Assembly: GCF_002261345.1 (NCBI RefSeq)
Contig: NZ_NEVT01000003.1
Location: 744,001-808,000 of the forward strand
Origin: Bordetella genomosp. 2
GTDB lineage: Bacteria > Pseudomonadota > Gammaproteobacteria > Burkholderiales > Burkholderiaceae_B
DNA length: 64,000 nucleotides
Direction of reading: 5' to 3'
Shown piece by piece: positions 47,361 to 57,082 of the stretch; the stretch's first letter is position 1; every line of letters begins with the position of its first letter. A program made the position numbers and the translations under genes. A model generated the notes under the pieces. It was given only the letters and a program-made list of their open reading frames with translations, did no database searches and had not been told where the DNA came from.

Positions 47361-47373
47361 GGTGTCAGACACC
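47361..47373 (+). repeat. GGTGTCAGACACC repeat (cluster copy 2)
   Basis: Identical to the copy at 9099-9111. Confidence 0.75.
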
Positions 47374-47409
47374 CGACGGGATGTCCGCGGCATGCCGCCG
47401 CCGCCGCGG

Positions 47410-47422
47410 GGTGTCTGACACC
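47410..47422 (-). repeat. GGTGTCTGACACC repeat (cluster copy 3)
   Basis: Reverse complement of copy 2; identical to 9149-9161. Confidence 0.75.
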
Positions 47423-47449
47423 TTTCCTGATGCCGACGCGGCCACAAAG

Positions 47450-47462
47450 GGTGTCTGACACC
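47450..47462 (-). repeat. GGTGTCTGACACC repeat (cluster copy 4)
   Basis: Identical to copy 3, 40 bp further on. Confidence 0.75.
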
Positions 47463-47592
47463 TCCCCCGCGTTCCGGTGTCCCGCCGCCTTGCCGGCCGG
47501 CCCCGGTCGCCCGGCGCGTCCAGGCACGCGGCTTGCAGACGGCCCGGCAGGCGGCCGCTGGCCGCCGCCCCGACAATCACAAGGAGCACGCC

Positions 47593-47745
47593 ATGGGTAC
47601 CATTTTGCTGATCATCCTGATCCTGTTGTTGATCGGCGCTTTCCCGAGCTGGCCCTACAGCCGCGGCTGGGGTTACTACCCGAGCGGCCTGCTGGGCATC
47701 GTGGTCATCGTGCTGATCGTGATGCTGCTTACAGGCAGGCTCTAG
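47593..47745 (+). CDS. Small membrane protein, DUF3309-like
   Basis: 50 aa. Two hydrophobic segments (TILLIILILLLIGAF, 3-17, and LLGIVVIVLIVMLLTG, 33-48) separated by an aromatic turn PSWPYSRGWGYYPSG. This is the pattern of the DUF3309 family of tiny membrane proteins of unknown function. The ATG at 47593 has an AAGGAG site at about 47581-47586. It stands alone between the repeat cluster and a convergent gene. Confidence 0.82.
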   Translation: MGTILLIILILLLIGAFPSWPYSRGWGYYPSGLLGIVVIVLIVMLLTGRL

Positions 47746-47748
47746 GCT

Positions 47749-48261
47749 TCATTCCACGCCGGCCAGCAGGGTGGCGGCCAGCAGGCCGCCAAGTTCCTCG
47801 CAGCGCGCCAGGGCGTCGGCCGATACGGTCTTGGGAGCCAGGATCTCGGCCGGCGTCTGGGCGCCGCTGCGTTCGATCAGGGCCGGGGCCACGGCGCGCA
47901 GCCGCCAGCCGGTGCAGATGCGTTCGGCCTGCCGGACCGCGCCCGCGCCGTCGGTGCCCGCGCTGACCGCCAGGGCGTAGGGGCGGCCCTCGATGCGCTC
48001 GAGCACGCCGTAGTAGCAGCGGTCGAACAATTCCTTCATTTCGCCGCTCAGGCCGCCCAGGTTTTCCGGCGCGCAGAACAGATAGCCATCGCAGGCGAGC
48101 AGGTCGGCCGCCTGGACGGACCGGGCCGGCCGCAGCTCGACCCGCAGGTCGGCGGCCTGCTCCAGTTCCCGGGCGGTCTGCGCCGCGCCGCGCGCCAGCG
48201 CGCGCGCCATCTGCTCGGCGGCGCCGGTGCGCGAATGCCAGGCGATCAGCAAGCTTTTCAT
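47749..48261 (-). CDS. Flavodoxin-like/NADPH-dependent FMN reductase family protein
   Basis: 170 aa. N-terminal phosphate-binding strand-loop LLIAWHSRTGAAEQMARALARGA and the later FCAPENLGGLSGEMKELFDRCYYGVLERI and ALAVSAGTDGAGAVRQAERI define a flavodoxin fold that binds FMN. I chose the ATG at 48261 (MKSLLIAWHSRTG), because the family begins there; a start at 48291 would overlap the next gene. Short of flavodoxin reductase partners, so its redox role is open. Confidence 0.82.
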   Translation of the reverse strand: MKSLLIAWHSRTGAAEQMARALARGAAQTARELEQAADLRVELRPARSVQAADLLACDGYLFCAPENLGGLSGEMKELFDRCYYGVLERIEGRPYALAVSAGTDGAGAVRQAERICTGWRLRAVAPALIERSGAQTPAEILAPKTVSADALARCEELGGLLAATLLAGVE

Positions 48262-48277
48262 GCGGCTCTTTTCCGTT

Positions 48278-49147
48278 TCAGCGCGGGCCATCCGGGGCCA
48301 TGCCGCCGGCGGCCCGCGTCAAGCGCGCCAGGGGGTCCTGGCGGTAGTAAGCGCGCAGCAGGCCATACCATTCCGGCAGGGCCTCGGCCAGCGGCGCGGG
48401 ATCGACGAAGAAGTGTTCCGAGCTGACGGCGAAGAACTCCGCCTCGTCGGCCGCCGCATAGGGGTCGAGGGGCAGGCGGGCGTACCAGGCGTCGGCGGCT
48501 TCGCTTTCGGGATCCACATCGGGCGGGATGGCCGCCTCGATGGCGTCCAGCGCGGCAACGAAGCGGTCCAGGCTGTCGTCCAGCACGCGCCTCCAGTCGC
48601 GCGGCCGCAGGTCCGGGTGGGCGCCCAGGCCGGGCATGCCGTCGGCCTGGCCCGACAGCAGGTCGAGCTTGTGGGCGAACTCGTGGATGACCACGTTGAA
48701 GGCGCCGTCGGCCGGCAGCGCGTCGGCCCAGGACAGGATGACGGGCCCGCCGTCCCAGGCTTCGCCGGCGGCGGCCTCGTCGTATTCGTGCACCACCCCG
48801 GCCTCGTCCTGGCGCACGCGGGGAATGGAAAAACTTTCCGGATAGACGATGATCTCGTCCCAGCCTTCATAAAGCTCCGGCGGCAGGTTGAGGATGGGCA
48901 GGGCGGCCTGGGCCGCGATCGACAGCCGCATGAAATCCGTCGGCTCGAGGCCGCGCGCGCCGTTGAGGTTCTTGCTGGCAAGCAGCCAGGCGGCGCGCGC
49001 CAGCAACTGTTCCGCCTCGGCGGCCTCGAGCGCCGCCAGGAAAGGGTGTGTGTCCAGCACCTGGCGCCACAGCCCGGGCGAAATGCGGGCCCGCACCTGC
49101 GCCACCGCCGATTCGGCGGCGCCCCGGCCCTTCAGCCATCGCAACAT
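48278..49147 (-). CDS. mtfA: Zinc-dependent peptidase, MtfA (M90) family
   Basis: 289 aa. The HEXXH zinc motif is in VVIHEFAHKLD, with the third ligand probably the Glu of DEAEFFAVSSEHFF. In E. coli MtfA binds the glucose PTS repressor Mlc and has aminopeptidase activity. Here the N terminus MLRWLKGR and LPILNLPPELYEGWDEIIVYPESF match the family. Length is close to the E. coli protein (265 aa). It lies 16 bp before the flavodoxin-like gene and divergently from relA. Confidence 0.9.
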   Translation of the reverse strand: MLRWLKGRGAAESAVAQVRARISPGLWRQVLDTHPFLAALEAAEAEQLLARAAWLLASKNLNGARGLEPTDFMRLSIAAQAALPILNLPPELYEGWDEIIVYPESFSIPRVRQDEAGVVHEYDEAAAGEAWDGGPVILSWADALPADGAFNVVIHEFAHKLDLLSGQADGMPGLGAHPDLRPRDWRRVLDDSLDRFVAALDAIEAAIPPDVDPESEAADAWYARLPLDPYAAADEAEFFAVSSEHFFVDPAPLAEALPEWYGLLRAYYRQDPLARLTRAAGGMAPDGPR

Positions 49148-49258
49148 AACTCAGCGTTCCTTGTTCATGCCTCGCCGCGCGCTCCGCCGCGCTTGCGCTT
49201 GCGCTTAGTGTAGAGTGTAGGAAAATTTCGATCTCCTGCCGGTCCGCTTCGTTCCGCG

Positions 49259-51484
49259 ATGTCCGTTATTCCCGATACCGATGCGCTCTCGCCATTCGAT
49301 GACGCCTGGCGCCAGGCGGCGGGCGCGGGCCTCGACGCCGACGCTCCCGCGCGCATCGAGCGGGCGGTGGCCTGGGCCGTGCCGCAATTCGCCGGCCAGC
49401 AGATGGGCACCGGCGAGCCGGCGGCCTACCATGCGGCCGGCACCGTGCGCATCCTGGCGGGCCTGCAGACCGACGCCGCCACCCGCATAGCCGCCCTGGT
49501 GGCCGCCCTGCCGACCGACCTGGCCACGCCCGCGCCGCCGCTGCGCACCGATCCGCTGGCCGCCGAGTTCGGGCCCGAGATCGCGCGCCTGGTGCAGGGC
49601 GCGCGCGCCCTGTTGCGCCTGGGCATGGTGGCGCGCCGCGCCAGCGACAGCGAAGCCGACAGCGGCGACCAGAAGGAAATGCAGCGCAAGATGCTGCTGG
49701 CCATGGCGGCCGACCTGCGCATCGTGCTGATGCGGCTCGCTTCGCGCCTGCAGACGCTGCGCTGGCATGCCGAATCCAAGACCCCGTGCTCGCAGGCGTT
49801 CGCCCGGGAAACGCTCGACCTCTATGCGCCGCTGGCCAACCGGCTGGGCATCTGGCAGGTCAAGTGGGAAATGGAAGACCTGGCGTTCCGCTTCCTGGAA
49901 CCCGGGCGCTACAAGGAAATCGCCCGCCTGCTCGAAGAAAAGCGCGCCGAGCGCGAGGCCTTCATCGCCGGCGCCATCGAACGCCTGCAGGGGGCGCTGG
50001 CCAAGGCCGGCATCCAGGCCGAGGTTAGCGGCCGGCCCAAGCATATCTACAGCATCTGGAACAAGATGCGCCTGAAGGGCCTGGAATTCTCGCAACTGTA
50101 CGACCTGCGCGCGCTGCGGGTCATCGTCGACGACGTGCGGGCCTGCTATACCGCGCTGGGCATGGTGCACGACATGTGGACCCCGATGCCGGACGAGTTC
50201 GACGACTACATCTCGCGGCCCAAGCCCAACGGCTACCGCTCGCTGCATACCGTGGTGGCCGACGACGACGGCAGGCCGTTCGAGGTGCAGATCCGCACGC
50301 GCGGCATGCACCAGTTCGCCGAATACGGCATGGCCGCGCACTGGCGCTACAAAGAGGCGGGGGCCAAGGGCGGCCAGGTGGCCGCCTCCAGCGAATACGA
50401 CCGCCAACTGTCGTGGATGCGCCAGTTGCTGGCCTGGAATTCGGACATGGAAGCCGGCGGCGCCAAGGCGGCGCCCGCCGGCGCGCCGCGCGAGGAACGC
50501 GTCTACGTCCTCACGCCGCAGGCGCGCGTCATCGAACTGCCGGCCGGCGCGACGCCGGTCGATTTCGCCTATCACCTGCATACCGACCTGGGCCATCGCT
50601 GCCGCGGCGCCCGCGTCGACGGTCAAATGGTGCCCCTGCAGACCCGCCTGGGCACCGGCCAGACGGTCGAGATCATCGCCGCCAAGTCGGGCGGGCCGTC
50701 GCGCGACTGGCTCAATCCGCAACTGGGTTTCCTGGCCAGCCCGCGCGCGCGCGCCAAGGTGCGCATGTGGTTCAACGCCATCGAGCTGCAGCAGCGCATC
50801 ACCACCGGCCAGGCGCTGGTCGAAAAAGAGCTGCAGCGTCTCGGCAAGACCGCCGTCAACCTTGAGCAGCTGGCGCAGAGCCTGGGGTTCGCGCGCGCCG
50901 ACGACCTGTACGTGGCGGCGGCCAAGGAAGAATTCAGCCTGCGCCAGATCGACGCCGTATTCCAGCAGCCGACCCCCGAGGCGGAGCCCGAGGCGGCCGA
51001 CCTGGCCCATGCGCACAGCGCCGACAGCGCCGCGCGCAGCGGCAAGAGCGGGGTGCTGGTGGTGGGCGTCGGCTCGCTCTTGACCCAGCTGGCGCGCTGC
51101 TGCCGGCCGGCCCCGCCCGACCAGATCGCCGGCTTCGTGACGCGCGGGCGCGGCGTGTCGATCCACCGCACCGGTTGCCACAGCTACCAGGCGCTGGCCG
51201 CCCGCGAGCCCGAACGGGTGATCGAGGTGGCCTGGGGCGAGACGTCCGAGACCTTCTACCCGGTCGATATCAGCGTGCGCGCACACGACCGCTCGGGTCT
51301 GCTGCGCGACCTGTCCGAAGTGTTCGCGCGCCAGCGCCTGAACGTCGTGGGCGTCAACACCCAGAGCCGCCAGTCGCTGGCCCACATGATCTTCACCGTC
51401 GAGGTGCGCGGCGGCGAGTCGCTGGGCAAGGCGCTGGCCGCACTTTCCGAGGTCCCGGGCGTCACCTCCGCCACCCGCCACTGA
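49259..51484 (+). CDS. relA: RelA, (p)ppGpp synthetase (monofunctional)
   Basis: 741 aa, the size of E. coli RelA (744). Makes the stringent-response alarmone on stalled ribosomes. The N-terminal hydrolase-like domain lacks the HDxxED histidine/aspartate pair, so hydrolysis is not expected. The synthetase domain (about 230-370) has SGRPKHIYSIWNKM, YDLRALRVIVDD, and EFDDYISRPKPNGYRSLHT, where EFDD is the EXDD signature of monofunctional RelA. A TGS domain (RVYVLTPQARVIELPAGATPVDFAYHLHTDLGHRC) and a C-terminal ACT domain (VDISVRAHDRSGLLRDLSEVF) follow. A separate bifunctional SpoT must exist elsewhere. Confidence 0.96.
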   Translation: MSVIPDTDALSPFDDAWRQAAGAGLDADAPARIERAVAWAVPQFAGQQMGTGEPAAYHAAGTVRILAGLQTDAATRIAALVAALPTDLATPAPPLRTDPLAAEFGPEIARLVQGARALLRLGMVARRASDSEADSGDQKEMQRKMLLAMAADLRIVLMRLASRLQTLRWHAESKTPCSQAFARETLDLYAPLANRLGIWQVKWEMEDLAFRFLEPGRYKEIARLLEEKRAEREAFIAGAIERLQGALAKAGIQAEVSGRPKHIYSIWNKMRLKGLEFSQLYDLRALRVIVDDVRACYTALGMVHDMWTPMPDEFDDYISRPKPNGYRSLHTVVADDDGRPFEVQIRTRGMHQFAEYGMAAHWRYKEAGAKGGQVAASSEYDRQLSWMRQLLAWNSDMEAGGAKAAPAGAPREERVYVLTPQARVIELPAGATPVDFAYHLHTDLGHRCRGARVDGQMVPLQTRLGTGQTVEIIAAKSGGPSRDWLNPQLGFLASPRARAKVRMWFNAIELQQRITTGQALVEKELQRLGKTAVNLEQLAQSLGFARADDLYVAAAKEEFSLRQIDAVFQQPTPEAEPEAADLAHAHSADSAARSGKSGVLVVGVGSLLTQLARCCRPAPPDQIAGFVTRGRGVSIHRTGCHSYQALAAREPERVIEVAWGETSETFYPVDISVRAHDRSGLLRDLSEVFARQRLNVVGVNTQSRQSLAHMIFTVEVRGGESLGKALAALSEVPGVTSATRH

Positions 51485-51545
51485 TCCGCCGCGCGGCCGG
51501 CCGTTTGTCCTACACTCGGTGTTTTACTCCGTCGAGAATCGTCAC

Positions 51546-52703
51546 ATGGATACGCGCACCTGGCTGGAAACGCTGGTCGGCATCGATACCACCAGCCGCA
51601 ACTCGAACCTGGGCTTGATCGAAACCGTGCGGGACCGGCTCAAGAGCCAGGGCGTGCAGGCCTGGCTGGCCCACAATGCCGAGCGGACCAAGGCCAACCT
51701 GTTCGCCACGCTGCCCGCCGCGGACGGCGGCGAGCAGGGCGGCATCGTGCTGTCGGGGCACACCGATGTGGTGCCGGTGGACGGCCAGGCCTGGTCGACC
51801 GCCCCGTTCGTGCTGTCCGAGGCCGATGGCCGCCTCTACGGCCGCGGCACCTGCGACATGAAGGGCTTCATCGCGGCCAGCCTGGCGCTGGTGCCCGAAT
51901 ACCTGGCGATGCCGCGCAAGAAGCCGATCCACCTGGCTTTCTCGTATGACGAGGAGGTCGGCTGCGTGGGCGCGCCCGTGATGCTGGCCGAGCTGCGCGA
52001 GCGCGGCATCCGGCCCGAGGGCTGCGTGGTGGGCGAGCCCACCGGCATGCAGGTGGTGGTGGCCCACAAGGGCATCAACCTGTTCCGCTGCTGTGTGCAC
52101 GGCAAGGCGGCGCATTCGTCCCTGACGCCGCGCGGCTGCAATGCCATCGAGTACGCGGCGCGCCTGATCTGCCGCATCCGCGAGCTGGCCGACGCGTTCA
52201 AGGCCAAGGGGCCGTACGACGAGTTCTACGATGTGCCGTATTCCACCCTGACCACCAACCTGATCCAGGGCGGCATCGCCGTCAATACCATCCCCGAGCT
52301 GTGCGAGTTCTCGTACGAGTTCCGCAACCTGCCGGGCATGCCGGCCGACGATATCCAGGCCGAGGTCGAGCGCTATGTGCAGGAGACGCTGCTGCCGGCC
52401 ATGCGGGCCGAATTCGAGGGCGCGCGCATCGACATCCGCAGCGGCGCCCGCGCGCCGGGCCTGGATGCCTCCGAGGCCGCCGCCATCACGCAGCTGGTGC
52501 GCGCCCTGACCGACGACCGCGCCACCCGCAAGGTGGCGTACGGCACCGAGGCCGGCCTGTTCCAGAGCATCGGCGTGCCCACCGTGGTTTGCGGGCCGGG
52601 GCATATCGAGCAGGCCCACAAGCCCGACGAGTACGTCGCGCTGGACCAGCTCGAGGCTTGCGAGAAATTCCTGCGCCGCCTGGGGCAGTCGCTGCTCGGT
52701 TAA
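51546..52703 (+). CDS. argE: Acetylornithine deacetylase
   Basis: 385 aa. M20 metallopeptidase-fold enzyme of linear arginine biosynthesis. Metal ligands: His in [11 protein letters not shown], Asp in [12 protein letters not shown], Glu-Glu in FSYDEEVGC, Glu in VGEPTGM and His in [15 protein letters not shown]. Dimerisation domain has [23 protein letters not shown] chose the ATG at 51546; an in-frame GTG at 51519 would add nine residues not typical of the family. M20 relatives (DapE) are close, but [11 protein letters not shown] and [10 protein letters not shown] fit ArgE. Confidence 0.93.
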   Translation: MDTRTWLETLVGIDTTSRNSNLGLIETVRDRLKSQGVQAWLAHNAERTKANLFATLPAADGGEQGGIVLSGHTDVVPVDGQAWSTAPFVLSEADGRLYGRGTCDMKGFIAASLALVPEYLAMPRKKPIHLAFSYDEEVGCVGAPVMLAELRERGIRPEGCVVGEPTGMQVVVAHKGINLFRCCVHGKAAHSSLTPRGCNAIEYAARLICRIRELADAFKAKGPYDEFYDVPYSTLTTNLIQGGIAVNTIPELCEFSYEFRNLPGMPADDIQAEVERYVQETLLPAMRAEFEGARIDIRSGARAPGLDASEAAAITQLVRALTDDRATRKVAYGTEAGLFQSIGVPTVVCGPGHIEQAHKPDEYVALDQLEACEKFLRRLGQSLLG

Positions 52704-52764
52704 AATGGCGGGTTGCGAAGCGGGCTTCGCGGCCGCCGTGCCAGCCGCAGCCCAGGAGAAACTG

Positions 52765-53964
<1,200 letters not shown>

Positions 53965-53968
53965 CACC

Positions 53969-54829
53969 ATGACCACCCGAACCGATCGTATCGCAGCGGC
54001 CTTCGCCCGCGTCGCCGAGTCCGGCCGCGCGGCCGCGCTGATCCCCTACATCGCCGCCGGCGACCCTTCGCCCGAGGCCACCGTGCCGCTGATGCACGCC
54101 TTGAAGCAGGCGGGCGCCGACATCATCGAGCTGGGCGTGCCGTTTTCCGACCCGATGGCCGACGGGCCGGTGATCCAGCGCGCCACCGAGCGCGCCATCG
54201 CCCAGGGCGTCGGCCTGCGTCGCGTGCTGGAGCTCGTGGCGCAGTTCCGCCGCGACGACGACGCCACCCCGGTGGTGCTGATGGGCTATGCCAACCCCAT
54301 CGAACGCATGGGCCTGCAGGCCTTCGCCGAGGCGGCGCAGGCAGCCGGCGTCGACGGCGTGCTGGTGGTCGATTATCCGCCCGAGGAAATCGACGCCTTC
54401 GCCGGCCACCTGGAAGCCCATGGCATCGCGCCGATCTTCCTGGTGGCGCCCACGACCACCGAGGCGCGCATCCAGGCCGTTGCGCGTATCGCGCGCGGCT
54501 ATGTCTACTACGTGTCGCTCAAGGGCGTCACGGGCGCCGGCAGCCTCGATACCGACGAAGTCGCGGCCCGCGTGGCGCTCATCCGCCGCCATGTCGGCGT
54601 GCCGGTGGGCGTGGGCTTCGGCATCCGCGACGCCGCCAGCGCGCAGCGCATCGCGCGCGCCGCCGACGCCGTGGTGATCGGCAGCAAACTCATCGAAACG
54701 CTCGAGCATGCGGTTGCAAGCGCGCCCGCCGGCGAACAAACGGGCGCCGCCGTCGCCGCCGCCAGCCAGTGGCTGGCCGGCATCCGGCAGGCGCTCGACC
54801 AAGTCAAACGAGACCGTTCGCCGGCCTGA
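53969..54829 (+). CDS. trpA: Tryptophan synthase alpha chain
   Basis: 286 aa. Cleaves indole-3-glycerol phosphate. Catalytic Glu in [22 protein letters not shown] and Asp in [11 protein letters not shown]; phosphate-binding GVGFGIRDA. Four bases after trpB. The following gene, accD, is in the same orientation, the usual proteobacterial trpF-trpB-trpA-accD arrangement. Confidence 0.98.
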   Translation: MTTRTDRIAAAFARVAESGRAAALIPYIAAGDPSPEATVPLMHALKQAGADIIELGVPFSDPMADGPVIQRATERAIAQGVGLRRVLELVAQFRRDDDATPVVLMGYANPIERMGLQAFAEAAQAAGVDGVLVVDYPPEEIDAFAGHLEAHGIAPIFLVAPTTTEARIQAVARIARGYVYYVSLKGVTGAGSLDTDEVAARVALIRRHVGVPVGVGFGIRDAASAQRIARAADAVVIGSKLIETLEHAVASAPAGEQTGAAVAAASQWLAGIRQALDQVKRDRSPA

Positions 54830-54865
54830 GGCCATGGCGCGCGGACTCCCAACGGAAGAACGACA

Positions 54866-55741
54866 ATGAGCTGGATCGAAAAACTCCTGCCTCCCCGCAT
54901 CAACAAGAACAGCGACAGCGGCGCGCGTCGCGTGCCGGAAGGGCTGTGGGTCAAGTGCCCGTCCTGCGAGTCGGTGCTCTACAGCGAAGACCTGGCCGCC
55001 AACCTGCATGTGTGTCCCAAGTGCGACCACCACATGCGCATCGGTTCGCGTGCGCGCCTCGATTCGCTGCTCGACGTGGAAGGGCGGGTCGAGATCGGCC
55101 AGAACACGCGCTCGGTCGATTCGCTGAAATTCAAGGACACGCGCAAGTATCCCGAGCGCGTCCAGGAAGCCATGAAGCAGACCGGCGAAACCGACGCGCT
55201 GGTGGTCATGAGCGGCTCCATTCGCGGCGTGCCGGCGGTGGTGGCGTGTTTCGAGTTCGAATTCATGGGCGGCTCGATGGGCTCGGTGGTGGGCGAGCGC
55301 TTCGCGCGCGGCGCCCAGGTGGCCCTCGACAACAAAACGCCGTTCATCTGCGTGGCCGCTTCCGGCGGTGCGCGCATGCAGGAAAGCCTGCTGTCCCTGA
55401 TGCAGATGGCCAAGACCAACGCCATGCTGACGCGCCTGTCGGCGGCCGGCCTGCCGTTCATCAGCGTCCTGACCGACCCGACCATGGGCGGGGTGTCGGC
55501 CAGCTTCGCCTTCATGGGCGACGTGGTCATCGCCGAGCCCAAGGCCCTGATCGGCTTTGCCGGCCCGCGCGTCATCGAGCAGACCGTGCGCGAGAAACTG
55601 CCGGAAGGCTTCCAGCGCGCCGAGTTCCTGCTGCAAAAGGGCGCCATCGACATGGTGGTCGATCGTCGCCAGCTGCGCGAAGAGATCGCCCGCCTGCTGG
55701 CGCTCCTGACCGACCAGCCGGCCGACGTCGTGACGGCCTGA
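54866..55741 (+). CDS. accD: Acetyl-CoA carboxylase carboxyltransferase beta subunit
   Basis: 291 aa. Makes malonyl-CoA with AccA, AccB and AccC for fatty acid synthesis. N-terminal Cys4 zinc ribbon ([16 protein letters not shown]), then the crotonase-like fold with [38 protein letters not shown] and [37 protein letters not shown] with a GGAAGAA upstream. Distinct from the carboxyltransferase at 19846, which is the fused acyl-CoA type. Confidence 0.98.
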   Translation: MSWIEKLLPPRINKNSDSGARRVPEGLWVKCPSCESVLYSEDLAANLHVCPKCDHHMRIGSRARLDSLLDVEGRVEIGQNTRSVDSLKFKDTRKYPERVQEAMKQTGETDALVVMSGSIRGVPAVVACFEFEFMGGSMGSVVGERFARGAQVALDNKTPFICVAASGGARMQESLLSLMQMAKTNAMLTRLSAAGLPFISVLTDPTMGGVSASFAFMGDVVIAEPKALIGFAGPRVIEQTVREKLPEGFQRAEFLLQKGAIDMVVDRRQLREEIARLLALLTDQPADVVTA

Positions 55742-55900
55742 TGCGCGATATTTCCATATAGGCTAGGAATCCACCCGGTATCTTCCACGCAACGTCTGAT
55801 TTTCCGGCCGGACTGTTGCCTGGCTTATACAGGGAGGGCGGGGCGCGGCTGAATTTCTGCTATGTTTACCGGTGTGCAAAACACAGGATCTGGAGTATTC

Positions 55901-56446
55901 ATGTCGAGTCTCAATAAGAAGAATATCCGGGCGGCCCTGGCCGCCGTCTCGTTGGCTAGCCTGGCGTTCTCGGCCCAGGCCCAGCAATCCACCCAGGGCG
56001 GCATCGGCCTGCACTACGGGGTGGGCGAGCACTATCAGCGCGCCGAGCTGGTCTATGAAACCCCGGGCCTGAATCTGTACGAATTCGGCGGCAACTGGGG
56101 GCGCCTGGATCTCACCGGCGAATTCGGCGCTGCCTACTGGTGGGCCAGCGGTTCGCGTTCGCCCAGCAGCGTGTGGCAATTCAATGCCATCCCGATGTTC
56201 CGCTGGTGGATGACCGAGCGCTTCTACGTCGAGGCCGGCATTGGCGCCACGGCCTTCACGAGCACCCGCTTCGCCGACGAGAACATCAGCACCGCGTTCC
56301 AGTTCGGCGACCACCTCGGCATGGGCTTCATGGTCACCCCGCACAACCGGCTCGGCCTGCGGTATTCGCATTTCTCGAACGCCAGCATCAAGCGCCCGAA
56401 TCCGGGCCTGGACGTGTTGCAACTCACCTACACGTACCAGTTCTGA
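55901..56446 (+). CDS. pagL: Lipid A 3-O-deacylase PagL
   Basis: 181 aa from the ATG at 55901, which has GGAG at 55892-55895; an ATG at 55862 would place 13 extra residues before the signal peptide. Signal peptide to about residue 29 (SLAFSAQA-QQSTQ). The mature part is an eight-strand outer-membrane barrel ending in the aromatic YTYQF. The catalytic His and Ser are in LRYSHFSNASIKRPNPG, with the conserved Asn. PagL removes the 3-linked acyl chain of lipid A and changes TLR4 recognition. The frame is intact; in B. pertussis it is reported to be a pseudogene. Its transcription ends at a strong terminator. Confidence 0.93.
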   Translation: MSSLNKKNIRAALAAVSLASLAFSAQAQQSTQGGIGLHYGVGEHYQRAELVYETPGLNLYEFGGNWGRLDLTGEFGAAYWWASGSRSPSSVWQFNAIPMFRWWMTERFYVEAGIGATAFTSTRFADENISTAFQFGDHLGMGFMVTPHNRLGLRYSHFSNASIKRPNPGLDVLQLTYTYQF

Positions 56447-56467
56447 GGCATCGCGCATGCCAGGAGA

Positions 56468-56493
56468 GGCCGGGTATTCACCCGGCCTTTTTT
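56468..56493 (+). terminator. Intrinsic terminator after pagL
   Basis: GGCCGGG (56468-56474), six-base loop, CCCGGCC (56481-56487), then six Ts. Confidence 0.92.
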
Positions 56494-56532
56494 ATTGCCC
56501 GGGGAAATCGCCCCGGGGAAGGCGTGCCGCCG

Positions 56533-56979
56533 CTATGCGCCGGGCACGAGATAGCCGGCCAGCCGCTGCCGATGGCGGTCCGGCACCGGCACCGGGCGGC
56601 GCGATTGCGGATCCACGTACACGTGGGTGAACAGGCCGGTGGCATGGCAAGCCTGGCGGCCCGCGCTGAAGACGCCCAGGCGGTAGGTGACGCTGCTGGT
56701 GCCCAGCCTGGCCACCCGCAGGCCGATCTCGACCGGCGTGGGGAACGACACCGGCTCGAAATACTGGCACTGGCTGCCGACCACCAGGCCGATGGCCGTG
56801 GGCGAGTCCGCGCCGGCGATGCCTTCGGCGATCAGCATGCCGTTGACCGCAGTGTCGAACCACGAGTAGTAGACCACGTTGTTCACGTGGCCGTAGACGT
56901 CGTTGTCCATCCAGCGCGTGGCGATGGGCGTGAAGTGCCGGTACGCCGCGCGCTCTTCCGGCGCCAGTCGCTCAGTCAT
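56533..56979 (-). CDS. Acyl-CoA thioesterase, 4HBT hot-dog family
   Basis: 148 aa. The FTPIATRWMDNDVYGHVNNVVYYSWFDTAVN segment carries the catalytic Asp of the 4-hydroxybenzoyl-CoA thioesterase type (DNDVYGHVNN), and the rest follows the hot-dog fold. It hydrolyses some acyl-CoA; the substrate is unknown. Downstream of rne after a terminator; convergent with pagL. Confidence 0.9.
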   Translation of the reverse strand: MTERLAPEERAAYRHFTPIATRWMDNDVYGHVNNVVYYSWFDTAVNGMLIAEGIAGADSPTAIGLVVGSQCQYFEPVSFPTPVEIGLRVARLGTSSVTYRLGVFSAGRQACHATGLFTHVYVDPQSRRPVPVPDRHRQRLAGYLVPGA

Positions 56980-57017
56980 GGTTGCTCCGCCATTGATGTC
57001 ATGGCGCTACCTTGCCC

Positions 57018-57049
57018 AAAAACAACGCCGGCAGCAATGCCGGCGTTGT
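57018..57049 (-). terminator. Intrinsic terminator after rne
   Basis: A 12-bp stem (57022-57033 with 57038-57049, loop GCAA). Read on the minus strand it is followed by four to five Us (57021-57018). Confidence 0.85.
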
Positions 57050-57082
57050 GTTCCGATGGCGGGCGCGCTCGGCCCGGCCAGA

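Larger units (their letters stand above)
47254..47592. other. 339-bp gene-free spacer
   Basis: After the terminator the spacer holds four copies of the 13-bp GGTGYCWGACACC palindrome within 129 bp, in the order CAG, CAG, CTG, CTG, so that the pairs face each other. The stretch between copies two and three (about 47385-47409) contains a GC-rich self-complementary run. No coding sequence is evident. Confidence 0.75.

Noticed and set aside
52705-52707. ATG at 52705 as the trpB start
   Set aside because: The GTG at 52765 has AGGAG at the right distance and begins at the conserved family N terminus.
55862-55864. ATG at 55862 as the pagL start
   Set aside because: It would put 13 residues before a normal signal peptide, while the ATG at 55901 has its own GGAG site.
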